DNA of 64,000 nucleotides. Origin: Elusimicrobia bacterium GWA2_62_23. GTDB taxonomy: Bacteria; Elusimicrobiota; Elusimicrobia; Elusimicrobiales; UBA9959. The notes below the pieces were generated by a model. That model saw only the letters and a list, made by a program, of their open reading frames with translations, had not been told where the DNA came from and searched no databases. The stretch spans positions 59,353 to 123,352 of the forward strand of contig MGTV01000049.1 of NCBI GenBank assembly GCA_001799635.1. Direction: 5' to 3'. Shown in pieces: positions 49,988-58,421 of this stretch. Each line of letters opens with the position of its first letter. Within the stretch, counting starts at the first letter, position 1. Both the position numbers and the translations under genes were made by a program.

Positions 49988-51375
49988 TTGGTCCTCTTTT
50001 TGAGCCGCTTAACCACCTGCCGGGCGCGCGCTATCCCCAGCGTCCCGCCCGGGACGTTCTCCGTTATCGTCGAGCCGGCGGCCGTGTAGGCGCCTGGCCC
50101 GATGTTCACGGGGGCGACCAGGTTGGTGTTGGAGCCTATGAAAGCGCCGGCCCCTATCACGGTCCTGTTCTTGTTCACCCCGTCGTAATTGCAGGTTATG
50201 GTGCCGGCGCCGATGTTGACCTTCTCCCCCATCTCGGTGTCGCCGACGTAGCTGTGGTGGTGCATCTTTGAGCCGCGCCCGATGCGCGACTTCTTAACTT
50301 CCGCGAAATTGCCTATCTCCGCCGCCGGACCGATGTCGGACAGAGGGCGCAGGCGGGCGAAGGGCCCCACTATGGCGCCCTGGCGCACGCGGCTCTTCTC
50401 CAACGCGCAGGAATATTTCACTACCGCGCCATCGTCTATTACGCAGTCCTCTATGACGCCGCAGGGGCCTATCTTGCAGCCCTTGCCTATCACGGTGGCG
50501 CCCTTCAGGAAGATACCGGGATACACCACGGTGTCGGCGCCTATCTGCACGCCTTCCTCTATATAGGTGTTGGAGGGGTCCACCACGGTCACGCCGGCGG
50601 CCATCAGGTCGGCGGCCTTGCGGCGGTTGAGCATGGCGTAGGCGGCGGCCAGGTCGGCCCTGGAATTGATGCCGCTCATCTCCGTCGGGTCCGCGAGCTT
50701 GAAAGCCTCTACGCGGCCGCCGGCGGCTATGATGTTCTCGAGCGCGTCGGTCAGGTAATACTCGCCCTTGGAGCCCTTCTTTTTAAGGTTGCGCACCGCT
50801 TTGCCCAGGGCCGCGGCGTTGAAGAAATAGGTGCCGGAATTAACTTCCTTGATGGCGCGCTCCCACTCGTCGGCGTCGGCGGCCTCCACTATGGCGGCCA
50901 CGTTGCCCGCGTGATCGCGGCGGATCCGCCCGTAGGAACCCGGTTCGTCCAGGTCGGCGGTCATCACCAGGCAGCCGGGACCGTTGCGGAAATAGAGGTC
51001 GCGCATCTTGCGGGTGGTGGAGGCGCGCATCAGCGGGGCGTCGCCGCACAGCACCATCACGTGCGCGTGGCGGCGGATCTCGCCCATGGCTTCCTGTACG
51101 GCGCGGCCGCTGCCTAAAAGCCGCTTCTGCCGCACGAAAACGAGTTTGTCGCCGAGGTGGGCCAGTTTCTTCTTCAGCTCGGCCTCCACCATTTCGGCCT
51201 TGTGGCCGGTGATCACTATGATCTTGGCGGGCTCGAGTTCCGCTATCTTGCGGATGGCCCGTTCGGCCAGGGACATGTCGCCGAGGTAATGGAGTACCTT
51301 CGGCAGGTCGGACTTCATCCTGGTGCCGAGGCCGGCCGCCAGTACCACCGCCGCGAAATTTTTATTCTTTGGCAT
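49984..51375 (-). CDS. glmU: bifunctional GlcN-1-P acetyltransferase / GlcNAc-1-P uridyltransferase
   Basis: 463 residues. The N-terminal pyrophosphorylase domain starts AAVVLAAGLGTRMKSDLPKV (nucleotide-binding G-x-G-T-R-M...K). The C-terminal left-handed beta-helix with hexapeptide repeats (VQIGADTVVYPGIFLKGATV; EIGNFAEVKKSRIGRGSKMH) carries the acetyltransferase. It makes UDP-GlcNAc, used for peptidoglycan, LPS and possibly the surface polysaccharide. GlmS and GlmM are encoded 10 kb further along. No clear ribosome site precedes the ATG (GGTAACT). Confidence 0.96.
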   Translation of the reverse strand: MPKNKNFAAVVLAAGLGTRMKSDLPKVLHYLGDMSLAERAIRKIAELEPAKIIVITGHKAEMVEAELKKKLAHLGDKLVFVRQKRLLGSGRAVQEAMGEIRRHAHVMVLCGDAPLMRASTTRKMRDLYFRNGPGCLVMTADLDEPGSYGRIRRDHAGNVAAIVEAADADEWERAIKEVNSGTYFFNAAALGKAVRNLKKKGSKGEYYLTDALENIIAAGGRVEAFKLADPTEMSGINSRADLAAAYAMLNRRKAADLMAAGVTVVDPSNTYIEEGVQIGADTVVYPGIFLKGATVIGKGCKIGPCGVIEDCVIDDGAVVKYSCALEKSRVRQGAIVGPFARLRPLSDIGPAAEIGNFAEVKKSRIGRGSKMHHHSYVGDTEMGEKVNIGAGTITCNYDGVNKNRTVIGAGAFIGSNTNLVAPVNIGPGAYTAAGSTITENVPGGTLGIARARQVVKRLKKRTK

Positions 51376-51442
51376 AGTTACCGTAAAAAACCGAGAGTTA
51401 AGGATCGGAAGGACTACATATAAATTCTACTAAAAAAAGAAA

Positions 51443-51470
51443 GGGGACGCTGATGACTATATGACTATTT
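51443..51470. repeat. half copy of the GGGGACG palindromic repeat
   Basis: 28 bases with the same layout as the arms of the two full copies: GGGGACG, then CTG, then a tandem unit TGACTATA TGACTATT. No matching inverted arm lies within the next 100 bp. It overlaps the 3' end of the carbonic-anhydrase-like gene and supplies its TAG stop. Confidence 0.7.
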
Positions 51471-52010
51471 GGCCATCAGATAAAGCTTACCGTCGGCGAG
51501 CCGGTAGAACAGAGGAAGGACCTTGACCTTGGGATATTTATGGTTCAGGCGGCGGGCCTCGGCCAGCACGAATTCGGCCTCGTCGCCTATCTCGAAGAGC
51601 GGCGCGTAGGAGGCGAAATATTCCAAGGCCCTTTTCCTGGTCCAGCCGGCGTTCTTCACCATGCCCTTTATGAAGGCGCCGCGGCGGTCTATCAGGCTCG
51701 ACATGCCGCAATTGTCATGGGCGATCATGGCCACGTGCCGCACGCCGCCTATGCCGATGGAATAGGACACCTTGAACTCGCTATGGCGGATATTGCCGCC
51801 GCCGGTGCGCAGTTTGTAGGCGAAGTTCTCCGGCATGCGCAGCTGCTTGCGGTTGTCCATGCACATGCAGACGGTTAGCCGGGCCTTGTCGTATTTCTTG
51901 AACGGCTCCCCCAGGTTATGGTACCGCAGCAGTTCGCCGAAAGGCGTGTTGCGCAGGTTCTTCGGGATATCAGAAAGGGAATTTACGGCCTTAAACTTCT
52001 TCTCGTTCAT
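51465..52010 (-). CDS. beta-carbonic anhydrase-like protein
   Basis: 181 residues from the ATG at 52010, with GGAGG about 6 nt upstream. Zinc-ligand motifs of beta-carbonic anhydrases are present: C50-x-D52-x-R54 (CMCMDNRKQL) and H98-x-x-C101 (IAHDNCGMSS). The intervening KLRTGGGNIRHSEFKVSYSI corresponds to the family's NAG segment. It is shorter than canonical enzymes (about 200-220), so activity on CO2 is likely but not certain. It overlaps the GIY-YIG gene by 4 nt. The last codons and stop come from the half palindromic repeat. Confidence 0.8.
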   Translation of the reverse strand: MNEKKFKAVNSLSDIPKNLRNTPFGELLRYHNLGEPFKKYDKARLTVCMCMDNRKQLRMPENFAYKLRTGGGNIRHSEFKVSYSIGIGGVRHVAMIAHDNCGMSSLIDRRGAFIKGMVKNAGWTRKRALEYFASYAPLFEIGDEAEFVLAEARRLNHKYPKVKVLPLFYRLADGKLYLMAK

Positions 52011-52270
52011 ATCTGCCTCCTGCCGGCCGCCAGTTCGCACTTCTCCGCCCGGTCCAGTTTCTTTATGACCGCTTCCAGCTTGGAAGCCGCGGAGCGGTCC
52101 TTCTTTCTCTTCTTCCAGACCAGCTCCACCGGGCCGAAGGCCGCCGTATACTTGGCCCCCCGCCCCGCGTTATGGTCCGCGATCCGCCCCGCCAGGTCGT
52201 TGGTAATGCCGGTATACAAGGAGCCGTTCGCGCACCTCACGATATATACGGTCCAGGATCTGGTTTTCAT
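52007..52270 (-). CDS. GIY-YIG endonuclease-domain protein (UPF0213/YhbQ-like)
   Basis: 87 residues. WTVYIVRCANGSLYTGITND contains the GIY-YIG-type signature in its YIV...YTG form, with catalytic R (DLAGRIADHN) and Glu (SKLEAVIKKL) positions present. Such small single-domain proteins are widespread; their physiological DNA target is poorly known. I chose the ATG at 52270 because the ATG at 52291 lies inside the tRNA-Gln gene. The stop overlaps the start of the carbonic-anhydrase-like gene. Confidence 0.85.
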   Translation of the reverse strand: MKTRSWTVYIVRCANGSLYTGITNDLAGRIADHNAGRGAKYTAAFGPVELVWKKRKKDRSAASKLEAVIKKLDRAEKCELAAGRRQI

Positions 52271-52280
52271 GAAAGAGGGG

Positions 52281-52351
52281 CTCCCGGGCATGGATTTGAA
52301 CCATGTCTAACCGAGTCAAAGTCGGTTGTGCTACCGTTACACCACCCGGGA
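52281..52351 (-). tRNA. tRNA-Gln (anticodon UUG)
   Basis: 71 nt on the minus strand. The acceptor stem TCCCGGG pairs with CCCGGGA, discriminator G. The D arm contains GTGTAACGGTAGC. The anticodon stem is ACCGA/TCGGT with loop CTTTGAC, giving TTG. The T arm is CATGG-TTCAAAT-CCATG. The 3' CCA is not encoded. It lies between spoVG and the GIY-YIG gene, the usual spot for tRNA-Gln in this gene order. Confidence 0.95.
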
Positions 52352-52423
52352 ATAAACCTTATACAACGCGAACGCCCGTCCCGCGAGTACGGGAAGGGTC
52401 ACTGCTTTTCCGTCTCGGGGCTG

Positions 52424-52720
52424 TTAGAAGCCTTCGGTTTGGGTCGGCGCCGCCAGCGGCCCGGCCTTGGCCAGCTCAGCCTCATATTCCTTCAAGATGA
52501 GCTGTTCCAGCTTGCTGCGGAAGTCGTTGTGAATGGGATGGGCTATATCCTTATAGGTGCCATCCTTGATCTTCCTCGAGGGCATGCACACTATGAGGCC
52601 GTTGTTGCCGTTGACCACTTTCATGTTGTGCACCACGAAGGCGTTGTCGAACGTTACCGTCGCGAACGCCTTCAATCTGGCCTCGTTCCTGAGATGTATC
52701 CTCACTTCGGTGATTTCCAT
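52424..52720 (-). CDS. spoVG: SpoVG-family RNA/DNA-binding regulator
   Basis: 98 residues. Strong match to SpoVG: MEITEVRIHLRNEARLKAFA, VTFDNAFVVHNMKVVNG, LIVCMPSRKIKDGTYKDIAHPI and the basic NDFRSKLEQLILKEYE helix. SpoVG proteins bind nucleic acids and affect many genes, including cell division and surface traits; the name does not imply sporulation here. GGGGGAG precedes the start. It follows ispE as in many bacteria. Confidence 0.95.
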   Translation of the reverse strand: MEITEVRIHLRNEARLKAFATVTFDNAFVVHNMKVVNGNNGLIVCMPSRKIKDGTYKDIAHPIHNDFRSKLEQLILKEYEAELAKAGPLAAPTQTEGF

Positions 52721-52807
52721 ACTCCCCCCTGATTACCGCCCCCCCTACAGAACATCCTGACACCGCGTACTCCTGCAAGGCAGCGTTACGTTGCTACTCC
52801 CCAGATT

Positions 52808-53689
52808 CTACCAAAATTTAGTCAAAAAAACCCTGTAACCGCGTATACGCCCCGCTGCCCGGGCCAGCCTGGCGGCCGCGGCCCGCTCCCAGGCCAGGGC
52901 GAATACCGTGGCGCCCGAACCGGACATCATGACCGCGTCGGCGCCCAGCTTGACCAGGCGCGCTTTCGCCAGCCGCACCGCCTTATGGCGCGGCAGCACC
53001 GGGTCTTCGAGGCGGTTGAACAGCAGCCCGGCGTCCTTGGGGCCGAACCTGCCCGCCTTCAGCAGGCGGCAAAGCCGGCTAAAATCTTTTACCCGGCTTT
53101 TTATTTCGGCCGGGGTGCCTAGCTTCAGATTCCCGTAAACCTCCCGGGTAAGCACCGGCGCGCCGGGATAGACCAGCACCACGTAAGGCAGGCGCCCTTT
53201 CAGCCTGAAAGCTTTCAGCCGCTCCCCGCGGCCGCGGCCTTCCGCCGCCGTGGCCTCCAGCATGAAGAAAGGCACGTCGGAACCTACCGCGGCCGCTATC
53301 TTCATGAGCCTGGGCCGGCCGGCGGGACCCACCCGGTAAAGTTTCGCCAGCCCCAGCAGGGCGGTGGCCGCGTCGGAAGAACCGCCGCCCAGGCCCGCCC
53401 CCACCGGGATATTCTTTTCGAGCTTTATCTCTACGGCCGGAGCCAGGCCGAACGCCTCGAAGAATTTCACCGCGGCCTTGTGGATGATATTGTCCGCCTG
53501 CCGGCCCAGCTCTTTGGGCCCGCCTTTGACGGCCAGCTTTATGCCCGGCGTCCCCGTCCTGCGGAAGGAGAGCAGGTCGCAGACGCCGGTGCGAGCGAAC
53601 AGGGTGGCCAGGTCGTGGTAGCCGTCCGGCCGCCGCCTGGTGGTTTCCAGGAAGAGGTTTATCTTGGCGGGGGCTTTCAGTTTCAGCAT
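52808..53689 (-). CDS. ispE: 4-diphosphocytidyl-2-C-methyl-D-erythritol kinase
   Basis: 293 residues. A GHMP kinase of the non-mevalonate isoprenoid pathway. The N-terminus LKLKAPAKINLFLETTRRRP with DGYHDLATLF, and the phosphate-binding loop IPVGAGLGGGSSDAATALL, are diagnostic; the C-terminal MMSGSGATVFAL loop is also intact. It starts 3 bp after the TPR gene, so it is translated with it. Normally about 280-300 residues, so the length is usual. Confidence 0.95.
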   Translation of the reverse strand: MLKLKAPAKINLFLETTRRRPDGYHDLATLFARTGVCDLLSFRRTGTPGIKLAVKGGPKELGRQADNIIHKAAVKFFEAFGLAPAVEIKLEKNIPVGAGLGGGSSDAATALLGLAKLYRVGPAGRPRLMKIAAAVGSDVPFFMLEATAAEGRGRGERLKAFRLKGRLPYVVLVYPGAPVLTREVYGNLKLGTPAEIKSRVKDFSRLCRLLKAGRFGPKDAGLLFNRLEDPVLPRHKAVRLAKARLVKLGADAVMMSGSGATVFALAWERAAAARLARAAGRIRGYRVFLTKFW

Positions 53690-53691
53690 GG

Positions 53692-55851
53692 TCAGTCCGG
53701 AAGGGTCAGGAGGTTAACGCCGCTGAAATTCATCTGCGTGTGGTCCATGGTGACCCGCAGCGACACGTGCGGCAGCTTGAACTCCATGATATAAGGGAAC
53801 AGGTACAGGTTGCGCAGGAAATAGTGGGAAGGCCGGAAGGCCAGCTTGCGCTCGGCGTCGGCGCGCAGCTCTTCCGGCGTCCCGTCGGAGTCCAGGCAGA
53901 TCTCGCGCCCCCCGCCGGCGAAGCAGGAGGCGTTCCAGCCGCCGTCGTGGAAGCCGGCCGCCAGCGCCCGGCCGGAATACCAGTCCCGCAGCTGGGCCGC
54001 TATGAGCCCGGCCCAGTGGTTGAAGGCGGCAGGGTCTATCTCCTTGAGCTCCATGGGATCCATCTCCAGGGCGTCGCCGCTGAACTTCGCCCGCCAGAGC
54101 GGGGCCATCAGGGGCCCCATCACGGTCAGGCTGAAATCCGAAGGCGGGGAAAAGTGCAGGATAGCGTCGAACTTCACCGTGCGGCCGCGCAGCTTTGCCT
54201 CCACCTTGGCGAACGAGGAGAATTCCTGCCCGTACGGCAGGAAGGAGCGGAGGTAATCGTGCCGGAGGCCGGGCGCTTCGGCCTCGGGAATGCGCTTCTG
54301 CAGCGCCTTCAGCCGCGCGTCGGCGGCGGCCCGTTTGGCAGGCTTGTCCAGCAGGCGGGAGTTCTTCCAGGCCAGCCAGGCCGTGCGGTAGTCGCCGGCG
54401 GCCTCGTAGATGTCCCCGGCGTGGCCCCAGATCACCGGGTCGTCGTACACGGCCTTTACCGCGAGTTTAATGGCACCCTTGGCGGCCGGCAGGTCGCCGC
54501 GGCGGAACTTCACCCAGGCGAGCGAATCCAGGTAGGCGCCGTTGGCGGGCTCCAGCGCCACTGCGCTCGAGATAAGCACCTCGGCCTCGGCCAGTTTCAG
54601 GCCGCGGTCCGCCAGCGAGTAGCCCAGGTAGTTGAGCACATTGGCGTTGGCGGGGTTCTTGCCCAGCAGGTAGCGGAAATTCTCCTCGGCGGCCGGCATG
54701 TCGCCCTCGCGCTCGCTGATGACGGCGTACTGCATGCGGGCCTCGGCGTTGTCCGGGCTTTTGGCGAGCAGCTGGCGCAGCATGGCGCGCGCCTTCCCGG
54801 AGTCGCCGGTGTCGTCGTAGCCCAGCGCCAGGAAATAGGTGATCTCGCCGTTATCGGGCCATTTCTTGGCCGCTCCCTCCAGCAGCTTTATGGCCTTCTC
54901 GTAGCGGTCGCTCTGGGTGTAGTAATAAGCCAGGCGCAGCGCCAGCGTGGCGTCGTCCTTCAGCGCGGAGGACCCTTCCACGTAGGCGGCCGCGGCGGCG
55001 AAATCCCGCCGCTGCTCGCTTATCACCGACAGCCAGAAGCAGGCCACGGGGTCGGCCTTGTTCAGGGCCCAGGCCTTCAGGAAATATTTTTCCGCCTGCT
55101 CCAGGTCGGCCACGGCGGGGCTCGCGTACAGCTCTCCGACGTGGTTGAAAAGTTCGGAGTTATTGTTCTCCAGGGCCAGCAGTTCCCCGTATTCCCCGAG
55201 CGCGGCGGCGGTGTCGTTCTTCACCTCGTAATAATTGGCCAGCATGTAGCGAGGCTGGAGGTAGTAGGGGTCGGCCTCCTTGGACTTCACCAGGCTGCGC
55301 TTCATCTCCTCGTAGCGGCCCTTCATGTTGTGCAGCACGGCTATCTGGTAGTTCACCTCGGCGGCGTCCTCGGGCTTGAGCTCAAGGTACTTCTTAAGGT
55401 AGCCCACAGACCTGTCGGCGTCCCGCCCGCTCCAGAGACTGGCGAGCTGGTAAAGCGCCTCGTGGGCGGACTCGTCCATGGCGTAGGCTTTTTCGTAGGC
55501 GGAAGACGCGCCCGCCATGTCGCCGGAAGCCCAGCGGACATTGCCGTAGAGCACCCAGTTGTCGGCCGTGGCGGAATCGGCCTGCACCACGAAATCCGCC
55601 CAGCGGGCGGCCTCGTCCACCTTGCCTATGCGCAGCGCCAGGTTCAGCGCCTGCTTGTAAACGAAAACTGACTGCGGGTCCAGCAGCAGCGTCCGCTTGT
55701 ACTCCTGCAGGGCCGAATCATAGTTGCCGTGCCGCTCCAGCACCATGCCGTTCATGAAGTGGAGGTAGGCCTCCTTGTCCGCGGCCGCGGCCAGCGCGGC
55801 GGGGAACAGGCAGAGGGCAAGCAGCGGCAATAGGGTCTTTTTCATGGTCAT
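53692..55851 (-). CDS. exported TPR-repeat protein with C-terminal LolB-like beta domain
   Basis: 719 residues, signal peptide (LLPLLALCLFPAALA). From about 25 to 500 it is a chain of tetratricopeptide repeats, for example YDSALQEYKRTLLLDPQSVF and ENFRYLLGKNPANANVLNYL. The last 190 residues (FAKVEAKLRGRTVKFDAILH onward) are beta-rich and resemble the LolB/DUF4292 lipoprotein-carrier-like fold. Most probably a periplasmic scaffold linked to the outer membrane; this is inference. The ATG overlaps the rimI stop by 4 nt; an internal ATG six bases downstream is an alternative start. Confidence 0.82.
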   Translation of the reverse strand: MTMKKTLLPLLALCLFPAALAAAADKEAYLHFMNGMVLERHGNYDSALQEYKRTLLLDPQSVFVYKQALNLALRIGKVDEAARWADFVVQADSATADNWVLYGNVRWASGDMAGASSAYEKAYAMDESAHEALYQLASLWSGRDADRSVGYLKKYLELKPEDAAEVNYQIAVLHNMKGRYEEMKRSLVKSKEADPYYLQPRYMLANYYEVKNDTAAALGEYGELLALENNNSELFNHVGELYASPAVADLEQAEKYFLKAWALNKADPVACFWLSVISEQRRDFAAAAAYVEGSSALKDDATLALRLAYYYTQSDRYEKAIKLLEGAAKKWPDNGEITYFLALGYDDTGDSGKARAMLRQLLAKSPDNAEARMQYAVISEREGDMPAAEENFRYLLGKNPANANVLNYLGYSLADRGLKLAEAEVLISSAVALEPANGAYLDSLAWVKFRRGDLPAAKGAIKLAVKAVYDDPVIWGHAGDIYEAAGDYRTAWLAWKNSRLLDKPAKRAAADARLKALQKRIPEAEAPGLRHDYLRSFLPYGQEFSSFAKVEAKLRGRTVKFDAILHFSPPSDFSLTVMGPLMAPLWRAKFSGDALEMDPMELKEIDPAAFNHWAGLIAAQLRDWYSGRALAAGFHDGGWNASCFAGGGREICLDSDGTPEELRADAERKLAFRPSHYFLRNLYLFPYIMEFKLPHVSLRVTMDHTQMNFSGVNLLTLPD

Positions 55852-56294
55852 TCCTTGGCCGGCAGAACCTTGCGCATGAGCAGGGCGGCGTCGGCGTTGT
55901 CGTAAAATTTGGGCCTTCGGCCCACCTGTTCGAAACCGAGGGCCGCGTACAGGGCTATGGCGGCCGCGTTGCGTTCGTTCACCTCGAGATCTATCTCCCG
56001 GCAGAGACTCTTGGCGGCGTATTCGGCCATCTTGCCCATCAGGGCCTTCGCCACCCCGCGGCGCAGAAAGCGTTTCTCCACCGCCAGCGTGTTGAACTGC
56101 ACCTGCGGGCGCAGCACCCAGAAATTTATAAAGCCCGCCACCGCCCCGTCCAGCTCGGCGGCCAGGGTCACGGAATTGCGGTTGCGCTCCTCGCCCTCGA
56201 AGCCGGCTATCCCCCAGGCCGGGAAGCCGGGGTGCTGGCTTTCTATCCCGGCGAAAGCCGCGTAATCCTCTTTTTTCGCCCGGCGTATCAGCAT
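55848..56294 (-). CDS. rimI: GNAT N-acetyltransferase, RimI-like
   Basis: 148 residues. GNAT core with NTLAVEKRFLRRGVAKALMG (acetyl-CoA-binding R-x-x-G-x-G/A) and IDLEVNERNAAAIALYAALG with FEQVGRR, the RimI-type ending. RimI acetylates ribosomal protein S18 in E. coli; the position just after tsaB-tsaE is typical of rimI, but the substrate here is not proven. Confidence 0.85.
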   Translation of the reverse strand: MLIRRAKKEDYAAFAGIESQHPGFPAWGIAGFEGEERNRNSVTLAAELDGAVAGFINFWVLRPQVQFNTLAVEKRFLRRGVAKALMGKMAEYAAKSLCREIDLEVNERNAAAIALYAALGFEQVGRRPKFYDNADAALLMRKVLPAKE

Positions 56295-56297
56295 GCT

Positions 56298-57005
56298 CTA
56301 TTTCTTCGGCCCGTAGCTCACGTTATTCTCCAGCTCGTACTTGGCCGGCTTAAGGTAAAGCGGTTTCAGGCTCCTGTTGCCCCGGGCCAGCGCGGCCCGG
56401 ATGACGTAAGCCGGTATTATTTTCGAGACCGCGGCTGGCGCGGCCGCGGCGCCGGCTGGCAGCAGGCCGTAGATCTCCGGCGCCTCCTCGGCGTCGCCCA
56501 CGGCGTAAAGCGTACCGGCGCCGGCCAGCAGCGCCTTAAGTTCCTCGGCCTTCAGCCAGACCGGCTCGCCGTCAGGACTTCCCCGGAGCGTGAAGAACTG
56601 GCAGAAATATTCGTCCTTGAAGGCGTGCAGCAGCGCGGCTATCCGCCCGCCCTTGTTCGCGGCGGCCCAAAGTTTAAAATGCCGCGCCTGGCGCGCCTGG
56701 AGGACCAGCACCTCGAAGAGGGTGGCCGTGCGCACCTCCGCCCCGCCCAGCGCTTTCAGCGCGCCGGCCAGCGTGAGCGAGATGCGTATGCCCGTGAACC
56801 GGCCGGGGCCGCGTACCGCGCAGACCGTGCCCACGGAGCGCAGGTTCGCCCCGGCGCGGGCCAGCAGCCGGCGGGCCATAGGGAACAGCGCTAGTTCCTG
56901 GTTGAAAACTTTTTTCTGGGCCTGGAAGACGCGGCCGCCGGCCAGCACGGCTAGCTTCAGCCGCGAGCCGGAAGTGCAGATGCCCAGCGTCACTTTTTCA
57001 GCCAT
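56298..57005 (-). CDS. tsaB: tRNA threonylcarbamoyladenosine biosynthesis protein TsaB
   Basis: 235 residues from the ATG at 57005. TsaB partners TsaD in t6A37 formation. The fold starts VTLGICTSGSRLKLAVLAGG, with the typical VCAVRGPGRFTGIRISLTLA loop. A longer frame to 57146 overlaps tsaE and shows no ribosome site. It overlaps tsaE by 16 nt. TsaD and TsaC are not in the window. The usual order tsaE-tsaB-rimI is kept. Confidence 0.9.
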   Translation of the reverse strand: MAEKVTLGICTSGSRLKLAVLAGGRVFQAQKKVFNQELALFPMARRLLARAGANLRSVGTVCAVRGPGRFTGIRISLTLAGALKALGGAEVRTATLFEVLVLQARQARHFKLWAAANKGGRIAALLHAFKDEYFCQFFTLRGSPDGEPVWLKAEELKALLAGAGTLYAVGDAEEAPEIYGLLPAGAAAAPAAVSKIIPAYVIRAALARGNRSLKPLYLKPAKYELENNVSYGPKK

Positions 57006-57478
57006 TGCTTCCTTATCTCCGCCAGCAGGCCGGCGAGTTCGCCTTCGGCCCCGGCCTTTATGGTGCGCCGGTCGCCGCCGGCCAGCAAAAATTCCAGGCG
57101 CAGCGGCCGCGCGGCCGCGTAGAGTTCGCCGCCCTCCCCGGGCCATTCCACCGCCGTTATCCCGTCGGGCCGCCCCAGGTATTCGTCCAGGCCTATGTTC
57201 TCCATGTCGGCCTCGCCGGCGCGGAACAGGTCGAAGTGGTAGAGCTTGAGCCGCCCGCCGTAGGCGCGCATCAGGTTGAAGCTGGCGCTGACCGGCAGCT
57301 TTTTGGCCCCGAGCGCGGCGGCCAGCTCCCGCACGAAGAAGGTCTTGCCGGCGCCGATGGGCCCTTCCAGGAACAGGGCGCAGCCGCCCGGCAGGCGACC
57401 GGCGAAAAGCCGGGCGAGCCTCGCGGTGTCCTCCGGGGAGGAGCTTTTAAAAGTGCTCGAAACTTTTGACCTTGCCAT
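56990..57478 (-). CDS. tsaE: tRNA threonylcarbamoyladenosine biosynthesis ATPase TsaE
   Basis: 162 residues. The Walker A motif GPIGAGKTFFVRELAAALG and the family segment LYHFDLFRAGEADMENIGLD with GITAVEWPG are diagnostic. TsaE hydrolyses ATP to reset the TsaBD complex. It overlaps thiL by 32 nt at its start and tsaB at its end. Full length for the family. Confidence 0.93.
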   Translation of the reverse strand: MARSKVSSTFKSSSPEDTARLARLFAGRLPGGCALFLEGPIGAGKTFFVRELAAALGAKKLPVSASFNLMRAYGGRLKLYHFDLFRAGEADMENIGLDEYLGRPDGITAVEWPGEGGELYAAARPLRLEFLLAGGDRRTIKAGAEGELAGLLAEIRKQWLKK

Positions 57479-58421
57479 TAAAATTCTCTATCGCCGCACC
57501 GCGGCCTTTTTCCACCCGGCCCACCACCAGCGCGGCCGGCAGCAGACGCTTGATGTCGCCCAGTTTGCGCGCCGGGGCCGTGAACACCAGGCCGTAATCC
57601 TCGCCGCCGCCTATGGCGTAGTAGCGCCACGGCCGGCCCGCCGCCGCGCAGTAAGCCCGCAGCTCGCGGGCGCAGGCGCCTTCGCCGGGGCTGACTATCA
57701 CCCGGCAGCGGGAAAGTTCGGCCAGGATGGCGGCGCTGCGGGCCAGGCCGTCGGAATTGTCCAGCATGGCCGAGGCCAGTTCTTTCCGGCCCAGCAGGGC
57801 GCCGGCCGCCAGCTGCGGTTCGGGCCGCCAGAAGGCCTTCACCAGGCCCGGGAATTTTTTGCAAAGCGCCGCCTTGCCGCCCATCAGGATCTCGAGCCCG
57901 GCCGCGGCCAGGCCCAGGGGCCCGACGTTGAACAGCAGGTCGCCGGGCTTAGCGCCGTAGCGCGTCACCGGCTGCGTGCCGCCCGTCTCCCCCCAGACCG
58001 TCATGTAAAAATGGTTCTCCCGCGCGCCGGCCAGGTTGCCGCCGGCCACGGAAATGCCGAAGCGCAGCGCCTCTTTCTTGAGCTCGCGCATGAACCGGCG
58101 GGTGAAATCCGGCGGCGTGTCCTTTTTCAGCCCGGAGCCCACCACGCAGGAAACCGGCCGCACGTCGCCCATGGAGGCGAGGTCGCTCAGGTTTATGCGC
58201 GTCAGCTTGCGGGCGAGGTCCTCCGGGGTGGCGAAGCGGGCCAGGTAATGGGTGCCTTCCACTATCTCATCGGTGGTGATCACCAGGTCGCGGCCGGCGC
58301 CGTGCCGGAGCACCGCGCAGTCGTCGCCGGGCCCCAGCAGCAGCCGTCTGTCGCCGGGGAACCGGAAGGTCTTTTCTATATGCTCTATCAGCCTGGCCTC
58401 GGCGCCTTTTTTCGCTTTCAT
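57447..58421 (-). CDS. thiL: thiamine-monophosphate kinase
   Basis: 324 residues. It phosphorylates thiamine monophosphate to thiamine pyrophosphate. Conserved N-terminal segment LLLGPGDDCAVLRHGAGRDL, then DEIVEGTHYL, INLSDLASMGDVRPV and DNSDGLARSA match the PurM-like ThiL family. It is translationally coupled to nnrD (4-nt overlap). No other thiamine genes are adjacent. Confidence 0.93.
   Translation of the reverse strand: MKAKKGAEARLIEHIEKTFRFPGDRRLLLGPGDDCAVLRHGAGRDLVITTDEIVEGTHYLARFATPEDLARKLTRINLSDLASMGDVRPVSCVVGSGLKKDTPPDFTRRFMRELKKEALRFGISVAGGNLAGARENHFYMTVWGETGGTQPVTRYGAKPGDLLFNVGPLGLAAAGLEILMGGKAALCKKFPGLVKAFWRPEPQLAAGALLGRKELASAMLDNSDGLARSAAILAELSRCRVIVSPGEGACARELRAYCAAAGRPWRYYAIGGGEDYGLVFTAPARKLGDIKRLLPAALVVGRVEKGRGAAIENFNGKVKSFEHF

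Noticed and set aside
51376..51464. A second arm for the half GGGGACG repeat upstream of the carbonic-anhydrase-like gene end
   Set aside because: I looked for the reverse complement of the arm on both sides and found none; only a vague CATCAGATA similarity to the spacer exists.
57006..57146. N-terminal extension of TsaB
   Set aside because: It is an Arg/Gly-rich translation of tsaE sequence in another frame; the family N-terminus starts at the ATG at 57005.
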